A stretch of 15,901 bases of DNA, from positions 1 through 15,901 of the forward strand of contig JAIZWN010000690.1 in the NCBI GenBank assembly GCA_020443945.1. Reading direction: 5' to 3'. The notes beneath the pieces were generated by a model that was given only the letters and a program-made list of their open reading frames with translations, did not search any database and had not been told where the DNA came from. Source of the DNA: Candidatus Thiosymbion ectosymbiont of Robbea hypermnestra. GTDB taxonomy: Bacteria > Pseudomonadota > Gammaproteobacteria > Chromatiales > Chromatiaceae. The position numbers and the translations under genes are program-made. This document shows, piece after piece, positions 1 through 8,103 of this stretch (positions are counted from its first letter, which is position 1; the number at the start of each line of letters is the position of its first letter).

Positions 1-138
1 TTGTTTACGGTGGGTAATCTACTGACCAAGAACCGCGAACATCCGTGAGTTCAAAGCGCTTGAAACGGTTCCGCGGGAGGCGGAGATTCCGTTAGTCAAT
101 GACTTGGTCGCAACGGGAATCGACAGCGGACTGTGGGG

Positions 139-238
139 CAATTTTGGACCCAGTGTCACCGTGCGGCGAACGTTCAGAACCCACAAAAAATAATCCTGTT
201 AATCCTGAAAATCCTGTTAATCCTGTACTATTGGCGGA
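139..238 (+). repeat. Dispersed ~100-base repeat, copy A
   Basis: This stretch matches 8367-8466 at about 94 of 100 positions by eye, with no gaps. Its core is a run of AATCCTGTTAATCCTG-type units at about 191-226. A shorter reverse-orientation copy lies at 8040-8081. It sits immediately upstream of the likely start of the large exported-protein gene, within an in-frame extension that opens at 99. It is therefore probably non-coding sequence that happens to lack stops. Confidence 0.85.
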
Positions 239-272
239 AAGCACGATCCTTGAAGGTTCACCAACACCCGCA

Positions 273-3200
273 GTGAAAACCAGCTCGACATTGGCACTGG
301 GCGTTACCGTCGGCCTGTTGCTGGCCGCGGCAGTCCCGATCCCGGCGGCGGGGGGCGACGGCAACGCCCAAAAGGCGGCCGCGTCGGTGTTTCGGGAGAA
401 CCCGAAGCAAAGGGATCCCACACTGGAGCTACAACGTCTGCGCAACGAAGGCATTGCGTTGTATGAATCCGGTATCGCCCTCGACGATGCGCTGACCGCG
501 TTCGAGCGCGCGTTCGCCCTGAGCGGCGCGGCGGCCGATGCCTTCAATATTGCCGTCGTCCATTTCAAGCGGAACGATCCGCGGGCAACCAAGGGTTGGC
601 TGGAACGCGCGCTCGCGTTGGATGCCGACTTTCCCAACGCCCATTACCTGATGGGGGTGCTGGCGCGCTCCGAGGGGGACTTCGAGAGCGCCAAGCAACA
701 CTGGGAACGCACCCGTGAAATCGCGCCTGACGACGGCCATCTGCATTACCAACTGGCGCTGCTCGCCCGCTCCGAGCGGAATGAGGCAGCCTTTATCCAG
801 TCCCTGATCAATGCCCTGGCCCTGGAGCCGGACAATACCGCCGCCCTGTATCAGATGAGCCGGTACTACCAGAACAGCGGGAACAAAGAGCTGGCCAAGG
901 AGACCTGGGATCGGTTCAACGCCTTGAAGAAGCGGGAGAAGTTTTCCCGGCGCGAAAAGAGTAAGGACCCCGGCAGGCTGTCGCGTCCGGTACTGGCGAG
1001 ATCGACCGGGGCCAAGGGCTTCGAGGTGATCGAGGTCGCGCCTGCTTACGCCGTGATCCAGGCCGACCCCGGCTGCGAGGCGGTGGCCGCGGATCGCTCC
1101 GTCGCCCGCGGGGAGTCGCCTACCGAGTCTATCGCCGTGGCGTGCCGCGATGGGCGCCTGTTGCGGATGGATTGGGCCGACTCCGCGACCTTCACGGCGC
1201 AGGGTCGGGTCCCGCCCGATAGCCGCGACCTGCGCATCGAGTGGTTCGACGGACGGGGCCCGCGGGTCCTGGCCCTTACCGACGCCGGATTATCCATCGC
1301 CGAAGGGCTTGTCGGCGAGGCCACGGAATACGCGGCCATACTGCCCGCTGCCAAGGCCCCTGTCGTGCTCGCCGACCTGGATGCGGACGGCGATATCGAC
1401 ATCGCGGCCGGCGGCAATCGGCTGCCTCTTACGAATGCCGGCAAGCTCCAATTCGTTCAGGAGAAGGCCCTGTACAAGACCGGGCCGGTGCCGGACCAAC
1501 TGGAAGGGGCCAAGGCGGCAGTCGTCGCCGACTTGCAGCGGGATGGGCAGAGTGATTTATTGATTCTGCGCGACGATGCCTTGGTGGTCGTGGTGGGGAC
1601 CCCCGATGGTTTGCGGGAGGCGCTACGGGTAACCGCCGGGGCCGGGGCGAGCGATCTGGTGGTCGGCGATTTCAGCAACGACGGGCGTCTCGATGTCGCC
1701 CTGCTTGGACCCGAGTCGATCCGCATGGTCTGGAATCTCGACGCCCTCGCAACAGCCGCGGCCGTCGCGACCACGGATCTCGAGCAGGTTCCGGGCGGGC
1801 CGCGTCGAGCGGTGGCCACGGACTTCAATAATGACGGCCTGTTGGATCTGGTCGTCGTCACCGCCGGCGGAACGATAGCCGTGCTGCGTAACCAGGGGAA
1901 TCAGGGCTTCAGCGTGCCGAGCACGGAAGAATGGCCGCAACCGGCGACCGGCGCGCGTATCATCCCGACCGACTTCGACCGGGATGGCCGCGAAGACCTG
2001 GCCTATGTCACGGAACGGGGCAAGATCGCCATTGCCCGCAATGTCACTGAAGGCGTCGGCAACGCCATCGCCCTGTTCGCCAACGGGGTCAGGGCCGCCC
2101 CGAGCGGTCTTTTGACCCAGATCGAGGTCCGCCGCGGCGCTGGCTACGCCTATGTCCAGTCGCCCGGCGCGGTGCAGCGGATCGGCATCGGCGGGTCCGA
2201 TTACGTGGAGATCTTGCGGCTGGAATGGACCAACGGCTTCATCGAAAACAAGCTCAAGATCGACGCGGCGCCCACTGTTTACTCGTTCAAAGAGTCCGAA
2301 CGGATTTCCGGGTCTTGTCCCAGCCTGTTCGTCTGGAACGGGGAAGGTTTCGATTACCTGACCGATGCCTTTATCAGCGGTCCCATGGGCGTGCCGCTCG
2401 ACCGGGGCATCTATTTTCCCGTCAAGGACCGGGAGCTGATCCTGATACCGGGCGAGCGGGTCCGACTGCGGGACGGACGACTCGAGATCCGCTTCACCGA
2501 GGAATTGCGCGAGACGGTCTTCCTGGATCGCGTCCGGCTCCTGGTGGTGGATCACCCACAGGGGACCGAAATCCTGCCCCATTCCCGCCTGGCCCCCGTC
2601 CCCGCGCCGGCGGAGCCCTTCTATGTCGCCCGTGACCTGCTCGCACCGGCGCGGGCGCGTGGCTCCGATGGCTCCGATCTGACCGTGGCCCTGGCCCGAG
2701 TGGACGGGGTACACGCGGATTTTCTGACGCGCTCCCCACACGCCGGTTTCGCCGCGCCCCATTGGATCGAGCTGGAGCTTCCGGAGGCTATTGATCCCGC
2801 CGCGGTGGATGCCGTGCTGGCCACGGGTTGGTTTTACTATTTCGAGTCCACCTCGATGATCGCCCAGGCGCAACGCAACGGTCCCGACCTCCCCTGGCCT
2901 TATCTCCAACAGTTTGTCGCCGGTTCCTGGCAGGATGTGGCACCGCTGGGGGTGCCCTCGGGCAAAGGCAAGACCCTGGTCGCCCCGGTAAAGGGACGGC
3001 TTGCCTCGCGGCGGCTGCGTATCCGCTCGGGGATCAGTGTCTATTGGGACCGCATCGCATTCAGTCCGGCGAGCGCGCCGCCACCGGTCGCAAACGAGGC
3101 CCCGTTGGTGGAGTCGATGCTGCGCTTCCGCGGATTTTCGCAGCTGGTCTCCCACGACCCGGAGCGGTTCGATTACCACAACGTCCGTTATTCCTCGCCG

Positions 3201-3554
3201 TGGAGCCCGATGCGCGGGCGCTTCACCGCCTATGGACCCGCCGAGGGGCTGATCGCGTCCGCCGACGGCCGCTATGCGGTGTTTGGCTCGGGCGACGAGA
3301 TTTCCTTCTCCTTCGCGGTGGATCGGCCTGCCCCCGCATCGTCCCGGACGCGCAGCTTTCTCCTCGAGCTCGTCGGGTATGTCAAGGATGGTGATCGTTA
3401 CACCGGCCATGCCGGGCGGGTCGAGCCGGTTCCCTATCTCGGGCTCGATCAATACCCCCCACCGCAAGACGATCGCCTCCAAGCGGCCCAGACCCGTTCG
3501 CCTTATCGCACCCGGGCCCCACTCGATTTCACTCTGGCTACGATCAGCAGGTAG
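273..3554 (+). CDS. Exported TPR / FG-GAP (VCBS) repeat / ASPIC-UnbV-like protein
   Basis: The predicted exported protein has about 1093 residues. I chose the GTG at 273 because it begins a good signal peptide (basic VKTSS, then a hydrophobic run to about residue 25, ending PIPAAGG). The frame is open from an ATG at 99, but that extension is mostly a dispersed repeat. A weak GAAGG lies at 252-256. TPR-like helices span about residues 50-225. Five calcium-loop FG-GAP/VCBS motifs follow at about 367, 419, 466, 516 and 566 (DLDADGDID, DLQRDGQSD, DFSNDGRLD, DFNNDGLLD, DFDRDGRED). An ASPIC/UnbV-like stretch (EVRRGAGYAYVQSP, then LEWTNG) lies at about 613-665. The C-terminal ~410 residues (CPSLFVWNGEGFDYLTDAF, later VYWDRI) resemble a region seen in large CRTAC1/VCBS proteins. 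The likely role is a periplasmic or surface beta-propeller scaffold. The ligand is unknown. It probably belongs with the exported-protein genes at 4746 and 6791. Confidence 0.85.
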   Translation: MKTSSTLALGVTVGLLLAAAVPIPAAGGDGNAQKAAASVFRENPKQRDPTLELQRLRNEGIALYESGIALDDALTAFERAFALSGAAADAFNIAVVHFKRNDPRATKGWLERALALDADFPNAHYLMGVLARSEGDFESAKQHWERTREIAPDDGHLHYQLALLARSERNEAAFIQSLINALALEPDNTAALYQMSRYYQNSGNKELAKETWDRFNALKKREKFSRREKSKDPGRLSRPVLARSTGAKGFEVIEVAPAYAVIQADPGCEAVAADRSVARGESPTESIAVACRDGRLLRMDWADSATFTAQGRVPPDSRDLRIEWFDGRGPRVLALTDAGLSIAEGLVGEATEYAAILPAAKAPVVLADLDADGDIDIAAGGNRLPLTNAGKLQFVQEKALYKTGPVPDQLEGAKAAVVADLQRDGQSDLLILRDDALVVVVGTPDGLREALRVTAGAGASDLVVGDFSNDGRLDVALLGPESIRMVWNLDALATAAAVATTDLEQVPGGPRRAVATDFNNDGLLDLVVVTAGGTIAVLRNQGNQGFSVPSTEEWPQPATGARIIPTDFDRDGREDLAYVTERGKIAIARNVTEGVGNAIALFANGVRAAPSGLLTQIEVRRGAGYAYVQSPGAVQRIGIGGSDYVEILRLEWTNGFIENKLKIDAAPTVYSFKESERISGSCPSLFVWNGEGFDYLTDAFISGPMGVPLDRGIYFPVKDRELILIPGERVRLRDGRLEIRFTEELRETVFLDRVRLLVVDHPQGTEILPHSRLAPVPAPAEPFYVARDLLAPARARGSDGSDLTVALARVDGVHADFLTRSPHAGFAAPHWIELELPEAIDPAAVDAVLATGWFYYFESTSMIAQAQRNGPDLPWPYLQQFVAGSWQDVAPLGVPSGKGKTLVAPVKGRLASRRLRIRSGISVYWDRIAFSPASAPPPVANEAPLVESMLRFRGFSQLVSHDPERFDYHNVRYSSPWSPMRGRFTAYGPAEGLIASADGRYAVFGSGDEISFSFAVDRPAPASSRTRSFLLELVGYVKDGDRYTGHAGRVEPVPYLGLDQYPPPQDDRLQAAQTRSPYRTRAPLDFTLATISR

Positions 3555-3752
3555 TTTTGTGATCTGCGATTTTGAATCCGCGGACAACCATGATGGTAAG
3601 GGGAGGTCTCTACGCCAAAATGACGGCCAACGGGCACCTTACCCATGATCCACGATCCCTATCCCGGAACCACAAATCTAAGACACCCACCGGTCCTTTC
3701 TCAAGCCAGACAGGCCCTGATATTTTCTGCGCAGCCAGACCCATGCCATCCT

Positions 3753-4739
3753 ATGACCAATCCCCAAAATAACCGCGATGCCTACGACAGCCCCTGGAAA
3801 GACGTGCTCGAACACGCCTTCCCCGAATTCATGGCCTTTTATTTCCCTGAGGCATACGCCCAAATCGATTGGGCGCAAGGCCATGCGTTCAAAAACACCG
3901 AGCTGCGTCAGGTCGTGCGCGATGCCGAACTGGGCAGACGTTTTGCCGATGCCCTGGTACAAGTCACCCGCGAGGGTGGCGAACAAGGTTGGATCTACAT
4001 CCACATCGAGGTTCAGGGGCGACGCGACAGCGACTTCGCCAAGCGCATGTTTACTTACAACTACCGGCTCTTCGACCGCTATGCCCGCCCCATCGCCAGC
4101 CTCGCCGTGCTGGCCGATGAGGATGCAGACTGGCGACCCGACCACTATCGCTTTGAAGTCTTTGGCTGCCGTCATACCCTCGAATTTCCCGTGGTCAAAC
4201 TCATCGACTATGCGGACCGCGCCGAATCGCTTGCAGCGGACCCCAACCCCTTCGCCCTGGTTACCGCCGCGCATCTGCGTACCCGTCAGACCAAGAATGA
4301 TCCACAGGCCCGCTATCGGGCCAAGCTCGGTCTGGTGCGTTCGCTCTACCGGCAAGGGTGGGACCGGCAGCGTATCCTCGACCTGTTCGCCGTCATCGAC
4401 TGGATGATGCGCCTGCCGGAGGTGCTCGAACAACAGCTCTGGCAAGATATCCAAACCATTGAAGGAGAAACAAAAATGCCCTATGTCACCAGTGTTGAAC
4501 GACTTGCGACCCAAAGGGGCTGGCTGGAAGGCAGGCTGGAAGGCAGGCTGGAAGGCAAACGCGAAGGCGAGATCGAAAAGGCCGCAACACTCCTGGAACG
4601 CCTTCTTGTCAAGCGCTTCGGTCCCCTCGATGAAGAAACCCGCAAGCGTCTGGCTATAGCCACTATGGAACAGCTCGATTTCTGGACCGATCGTATTCTG
4701 GATGCATCCACGGTAGATGCGGTATTCGAGGAGCATTGA
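3753..4739 (+). CDS. Rpn family recombination-promoting nuclease / putative transposase (DUF4351 tail)
   Basis: This protein of about 328 residues reads end to end like the Rpn (PD-(D/E)XK) family. The N-terminus has the typical YDSPWKDVLE and FPEFMAFYFPE (residues 11-32). The nuclease core is visible as FADALVQV (D66) followed by IYIHIEVQGR (E86, Q88). YNYRLFDRY follows at about 102-110. Residues 257-269 are a WLEGRLEGRLEGK repeat encoded by three 12-base units. The tail (LLVKRFGPLDEETRKRL, then DASTVDAVFEEH) is DUF4351-like. The frame is open from 3645, but the ATG at 3753 gives the family's usual N-terminus; no clear ribosome site precedes it. Family members are DNA endonucleases linked to RecA-independent recombination and are spread as mobile genes. 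It lies between genes for exported proteins, six bases before the next start, so it looks like an insertion into that cluster. It appears intact. Confidence 0.9.
   Translation: MTNPQNNRDAYDSPWKDVLEHAFPEFMAFYFPEAYAQIDWAQGHAFKNTELRQVVRDAELGRRFADALVQVTREGGEQGWIYIHIEVQGRRDSDFAKRMFTYNYRLFDRYARPIASLAVLADEDADWRPDHYRFEVFGCRHTLEFPVVKLIDYADRAESLAADPNPFALVTAAHLRTRQTKNDPQARYRAKLGLVRSLYRQGWDRQRILDLFAVIDWMMRLPEVLEQQLWQDIQTIEGETKMPYVTSVERLATQRGWLEGRLEGRLEGKREGEIEKAATLLERLLVKRFGPLDEETRKRLAIATMEQLDFWTDRILDASTVDAVFEEH
4522..4557 (+). repeat. Three tandem 12-base units (GGCTGGAAGGCA) inside the Rpn gene
   Basis: Three identical 12-base copies occupy 4522-4533, 4534-4545 and 4546-4557, encoding repeated LEGR units in frame. 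Because the unit is a multiple of three, slippage would change the linker length without a frameshift. Similar EG-rich repeats are common in this nuclease family. Confidence 0.95.
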
Positions 4740-4745
4740 CGCAAA

Positions 4746-6794
4746 ATGAGAAACAAGATTGGCAAAGTCGCGCTTTCATGCGTCATGGCGTTCCTCGCCG
4801 TCGTCTTTGGCGTTGCGCACGGCGCCCCGGAGTTCGGCGCTTCGGCCTCCGAGGAAACCCTGGCGGCGGCCGTTGCCTTGGCCACAAAACGCTCGCCGGT
4901 GCTGGAGAAGGCGCGGGAGCTTGCCGACGCCGACCAGGCCAATGAGGCGCTGGACGCGCTCGAGTCCTATCTGACCGAGCACCCCGGAGACATCATCGCC
5001 GCCAATCTCTACCGCCGGCTGGCCGTCGCGGCCAACCTCTATGACCGCCCGATCCGATTCTTTGTCGGGCAGGTCAAGCAGCTGACCCCGTGCCCGCAGG
5101 AGCCGCCGGTCTGTCCCGAGCACGATAAAGACTGCGCGAAGAAAATCATGGCGCGCTGCTCACCGGACGCAAAGCCACCGGGTCCGCCCGCGGGTCTGCG
5201 TTACAACCTCGCATTCGGTTACATCGACAAGATCCCGGTGGTGGGGCCCATGGGGGCCGGCTTCTTGTCCAAGCGTTCCATCGAGCAGTTTCGGTTGGCG
5301 CTGGAGAAAGATCCGGATGATTGGATCGCCAACTATGGCGTGGGGATGAACTATCTCCACTGGCCGGATTACTTCGAGAAGAACGACACCTCGATCACCT
5401 ATTTCGAGCGCGCCATCGTGCTTCAGGAAGCGCGGGCGATAAGACCCTCCGACATCCTCGCGTATGTCCGTCTCGGTGACGCCTTCGCCAAGGCCGGAAA
5501 CCTCGAGCAGGCCAGGGATGCCTGGCAGCGTGGCCTGGTCCGACTCGGCAGTCATGGGGATCTCGTGGAGCGCCTCGAGATCGCTCCCGCGCGGCTCAAG
5601 GAAGCGGTAATCGAGGCCTATAACCCGAACAATTCCATCGGCGCCATCGACACCGACATCTCGATCCTATGGGCCCGGGAGACGCCCGAGCGGGTGTTCT
5701 CCTTGCGCAATCCCGACAGACCCGTGGTGGTCGGCGGCGTGGGGGGACAGACCCTGCCGGAACGCAGCGACTATGAAGATGCGCGGCTGTTCAACTGGTT
5801 CCGCGACAACCTGCCGCTATTGCTCCACCGGGAAAACGCGGACCAGGTCGATATGTCCGGCATCGGCGCCACCGGCGGCGAAGGCGCCGGCGTTATCGCC
5901 TACAATATGATCAAGGGCTTCATGACCCAGTTCCGCGGTGAAGATGCCGCGACGGTTGTGACAGCGCTCACCGAGGCCCCGGACTACGACCGTCCCTTTT
6001 TCCATGAGGGGATTGGGATGGGCCTGGCGGCCTCCCTGGACACCAGCGCCGACGGCTCGTTGGCGCCGTTTCCACGGCAGCTCTCCGCCTTCGATCAGAG
6101 ATTCGACCGGCTGCACTACGCGGGTCTCGGCATGTGGTACGGGCTGGCGCCGACGGTCAATCTGGTGCGCGTGCGCAACAAATTCAGCGAGCTGGACCTG
6201 CGCGGCCAGTTCTATGCCTACGAGGGCATGGGCTTTGCCGTTGCCCTGTTCAAAGAGGGGGCCGCGAGCCGGGCAACGGAGTTGGTTACACGCCTGCCGT
6301 TCGCTTTAGGCTCGACATTCGCCCACGGCGCCGGCCGCGCGCTGTGGATCAAGCATGGGGATGACACCGCGCGGGTGAGGCGGGTGGTCTCGGCGTTTCC
6401 CGAGCAATTTCAGGGTGATGCGCGCGCCGGTTTCGGGATGGGCGTCGCCTTCACCCGCATCGACAGGCTCGATGTCATCCTCTCGCAAATACCAGCGTTT
6501 AGCCGGGAATCGCCCATGGCCTGCCTGGATTATCTCACCGGCGCGGCGATGGGGCTGGCCATCCGTTACAAAACAGACCCCGGTTATGTACGCGATGCCA
6601 TGAAACGCGGCGAGAATCCACGGGGTCGCGTGCTCGTACCCACATTGCTCCAGGCGGGCCTGGACGGGCTCGCGGCCGTCGAGCAGGTAGGTACCGAGAT
6701 GCACCGGAACTGGCGCACCGCCATCCGCGGGCAACTCAGCGATGGCCCCGGGGCCGCGACACCCAAGGAAATTTGTGAGGAGACAACACAGTGA
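4746..6794 (+). CDS. Exported TPR protein with DUF1702 (enediyne UnbL/E3)-like C-terminal domain
   Basis: The protein has 682 residues. It starts with a signal peptide (MRNKIGKVAL, hydrophobic to about residue 25, likely cut near AHG-AP). Residues about 55-90 and 175-270 look like TPR helices (NEALDALESYL; AYVRLGDAFAKAGNLEQARD). A Cys-rich stretch follows at about 117-139 (CPQEPPVCPEHDKDC), perhaps disulfide-bonded or metal-binding. From about residue 340 on it resembles DUF1702: RPFFHEGIGMGLAA (~415), LHYAGLGMWYGLA (~457), FYAYEGMGFAVALF (~490), FAHGAGRALWIKHGDD (~525), ARAGFGMGVAFTRID (~560). DUF1702 proteins sit beside UnbV in enediyne cassettes, but their biochemical role is unclear. GAGGAG at 4728-4733, inside the end of the nuclease gene, is the best ribosome site, 12 bases before the ATG. 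It overlaps the next gene by GTGA. The DUF1702 assignment is by remembered pattern and is moderately sure; export and TPRs are surer. Confidence 0.8.
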   Translation: MRNKIGKVALSCVMAFLAVVFGVAHGAPEFGASASEETLAAAVALATKRSPVLEKARELADADQANEALDALESYLTEHPGDIIAANLYRRLAVAANLYDRPIRFFVGQVKQLTPCPQEPPVCPEHDKDCAKKIMARCSPDAKPPGPPAGLRYNLAFGYIDKIPVVGPMGAGFLSKRSIEQFRLALEKDPDDWIANYGVGMNYLHWPDYFEKNDTSITYFERAIVLQEARAIRPSDILAYVRLGDAFAKAGNLEQARDAWQRGLVRLGSHGDLVERLEIAPARLKEAVIEAYNPNNSIGAIDTDISILWARETPERVFSLRNPDRPVVVGGVGGQTLPERSDYEDARLFNWFRDNLPLLLHRENADQVDMSGIGATGGEGAGVIAYNMIKGFMTQFRGEDAATVVTALTEAPDYDRPFFHEGIGMGLAASLDTSADGSLAPFPRQLSAFDQRFDRLHYAGLGMWYGLAPTVNLVRVRNKFSELDLRGQFYAYEGMGFAVALFKEGAASRATELVTRLPFALGSTFAHGAGRALWIKHGDDTARVRRVVSAFPEQFQGDARAGFGMGVAFTRIDRLDVILSQIPAFSRESPMACLDYLTGAAMGLAIRYKTDPGYVRDAMKRGENPRGRVLVPTLLQAGLDGLAAVEQVGTEMHRNWRTAIRGQLSDGPGAATPKEICEETTQ

Positions 6795-7858
6795 ACCGCA
6801 TCGCTCTCTGTTGCCTCGGGCTGCTCGCCTGCTTATCCGTAACCGCACCGACGGCTGCCGGAGAACATGTCTTCACGCTGCATGGGGGACACTTCTACGG
6901 ACCGGGGCCGATCGTGCCGGACACGCCCCTGCCCGAGGGCTCGATTCGGGGTATCTCTTTCGATCTCGACAAGCTGGAAGGGGTCGCCGCCTTCGCCGCG
7001 GGTGGCCGGATGCTGTCCGACGGGAAGACCATGACCAACGGCAACATCGATGCCGGCGCGCTGGAAATCGGCGGTCAGGGCGAGGGTAAGGCGTTCTGGC
7101 TCTATGCGGTGGCCGGCGGGCCGAACGAAGGCCGGGAGCGCTACCACTTCGACGCCGACTACAACATGATCTGGACGGTGGATCTGGCACTGGATCCCGG
7201 CTTTACGGAAGGCATCGTGCGGGTGGACGGGTTCGCGCTCACCACGGGCGCGGTCGAGGTCCCCCTTTCCTTGCAAACCGCCGGCGACATGCCCGGCGGC
7301 TACGATAAGGCCGGAAGCCTTGCGAGCGGCGCGACGCTGATCGGTCGGGTCGGCGATTTCGACGCGGACGGCTTCATGGACGGGACCATCGTGGCGACCA
7401 CCAACGTACCCTTGCAGGCCGATCTGTTGCCGGGCGCCCCGGTCGGCAACGTCCGCGGTTTCCGCACCGACGTCCCGATCCCCCCGCTGTTCGCCCTGGA
7501 GCTGACGGTGCGTGGCGTCGCCAATCTGCGCCCCCAGGTGGAGGCGACCTGGACCGGTGGTCACCTGGACCTGCTGACCGCAAGGCTGAAGGACATCCAC
7601 GAGCGACTCCTGGCCGCCCGCGCCAATTACGAAGCAGCCTTCATCGGGATACCGCCCGAGGAGCGCGCGCCGTTGCGGGAGCTGGGTTGGCGGTTGGAGT
7701 CCGTGCGGCAAATGATCTACATCCCGCTGGCCTTTCTGACCACCTATGAATTCCCATCCGGGGATGCGCCGGCATCCATCAAAGACGCGACGACCCGGGC
7801 CCTGGACAAGGCCCAGGCCCTGGCCGCATGGTTGGAACGCCGGCGCAATGGAACTTGA
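6791..7858 (+). CDS. Exported protein of unknown function, coupled to the DUF1702-like gene
   Basis: The protein has 355 residues and I do not recognise its family. It starts at a GTG that overlaps the upstream stop (GTGA). A good GAGGAGA ribosome site lies at 6777-6783, so it is very probably translated together with the upstream gene. A signal peptide is clear (MNRIALCCLGLLACLS, likely cut after TAAG-E). The middle is rich in Gly and Asp and looks like beta structure. It contains one calcium-loop-like motif (GDFDADGFMDG) at about residues 191-201, similar to the FG-GAP loops of the large protein encoded at 273. About 100 C-terminal residues, from the LTARLKDIHERLLAAR region on, look helical. 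It is probably periplasmic and a partner of the other exported proteins here. That role is inferred from position only. Confidence 0.8.
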   Translation: MNRIALCCLGLLACLSVTAPTAAGEHVFTLHGGHFYGPGPIVPDTPLPEGSIRGISFDLDKLEGVAAFAAGGRMLSDGKTMTNGNIDAGALEIGGQGEGKAFWLYAVAGGPNEGRERYHFDADYNMIWTVDLALDPGFTEGIVRVDGFALTTGAVEVPLSLQTAGDMPGGYDKAGSLASGATLIGRVGDFDADGFMDGTIVATTNVPLQADLLPGAPVGNVRGFRTDVPIPPLFALELTVRGVANLRPQVEATWTGGHLDLLTARLKDIHERLLAARANYEAAFIGIPPEERAPLRELGWRLESVRQMIYIPLAFLTTYEFPSGDAPASIKDATTRALDKAQALAAWLERRRNGT

Positions 7859-7877
7859 TGATGGGTTTCGGCGCGGG

Positions 7878-8030
7878 GGTAGTGGCTAAATTTTAAGTGA
7901 TGAAGTCTGCCGACCCCTACCCCGTCATTCCGGCAGGGATTGCCGGAACCCAGGTGCCAGGGATGGCAAAAGCAGTGGGGATCAAACCGTTAAGCCGCAC
8001 AACCATGCCACTTTGAATTTAACCACTACC
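7878..8030. mobile_element. Possible miniature inverted-repeat element (153 bases)
   Basis: The ends at 7878-7899 and 8009-8030 are inverted copies matching at about 19 of 22 positions (outer bases GGTAGTGG and CCACTACC). No coding capacity lies between them. A small palindrome at 7928-7948 sits inside. I see no flanking target duplication, so it may be an old or decayed element, or simply a repeat pair. Confidence 0.45.
7928..7948. repeat. Short palindrome TTCCGGCA-GGGAT-TGCCGGAA
   Basis: A perfect 8-base stem with a 5-base loop lies inside the possible miniature element, in a context (GTCATTCCGG...CCGGAACCC) like a widespread intergenic repeat type. There is no T-run after it, so it is a poor intrinsic terminator for the gene ending at 7858. 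Confidence 0.7.
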
Positions 8031-8039
8031 CAAAATTCT

Positions 8040-8081
8040 AATAGGACAGGATTAACAGGATTTTTCAGGATTGACAGGATT
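8040..8081 (-). repeat. Dispersed repeat core, copy C (reverse orientation)
   Basis: Read on the minus strand this is AATCCTGTCAATCCTG followed by AAAAATCCTGTTAATCCTG and TCCTATT. This is the core of the repeat at 139-238 and 8367-8466. It lies inverted relative to copy B, about 340 bases away. Confidence 0.85.
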
Positions 8082-8103
8082 CCTTCGCCGTCATTCATTG
8101 TTG

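Noticed and set aside
1..48. Possible 3' end of an upstream gene (15 codons ending in TGA)
   Set aside because: The frame is too short to recognise, and all three plus frames close within about 50 bases. No support for a real gene.
191..226. Repeated AATCCTG units as a CRISPR array or iteron origin
   Set aside because: The units are short and not separated by unique spacers, and the same block recurs at scattered sites. It is a dispersed intergenic repeat with no replication gene nearby.
1623..3587. Very long minus-strand open frame opposite the large exported-protein gene
   Set aside because: The plus-strand protein has clear domain motifs throughout. The antisense frame is a typical high-GC shadow with no recognisable motif.
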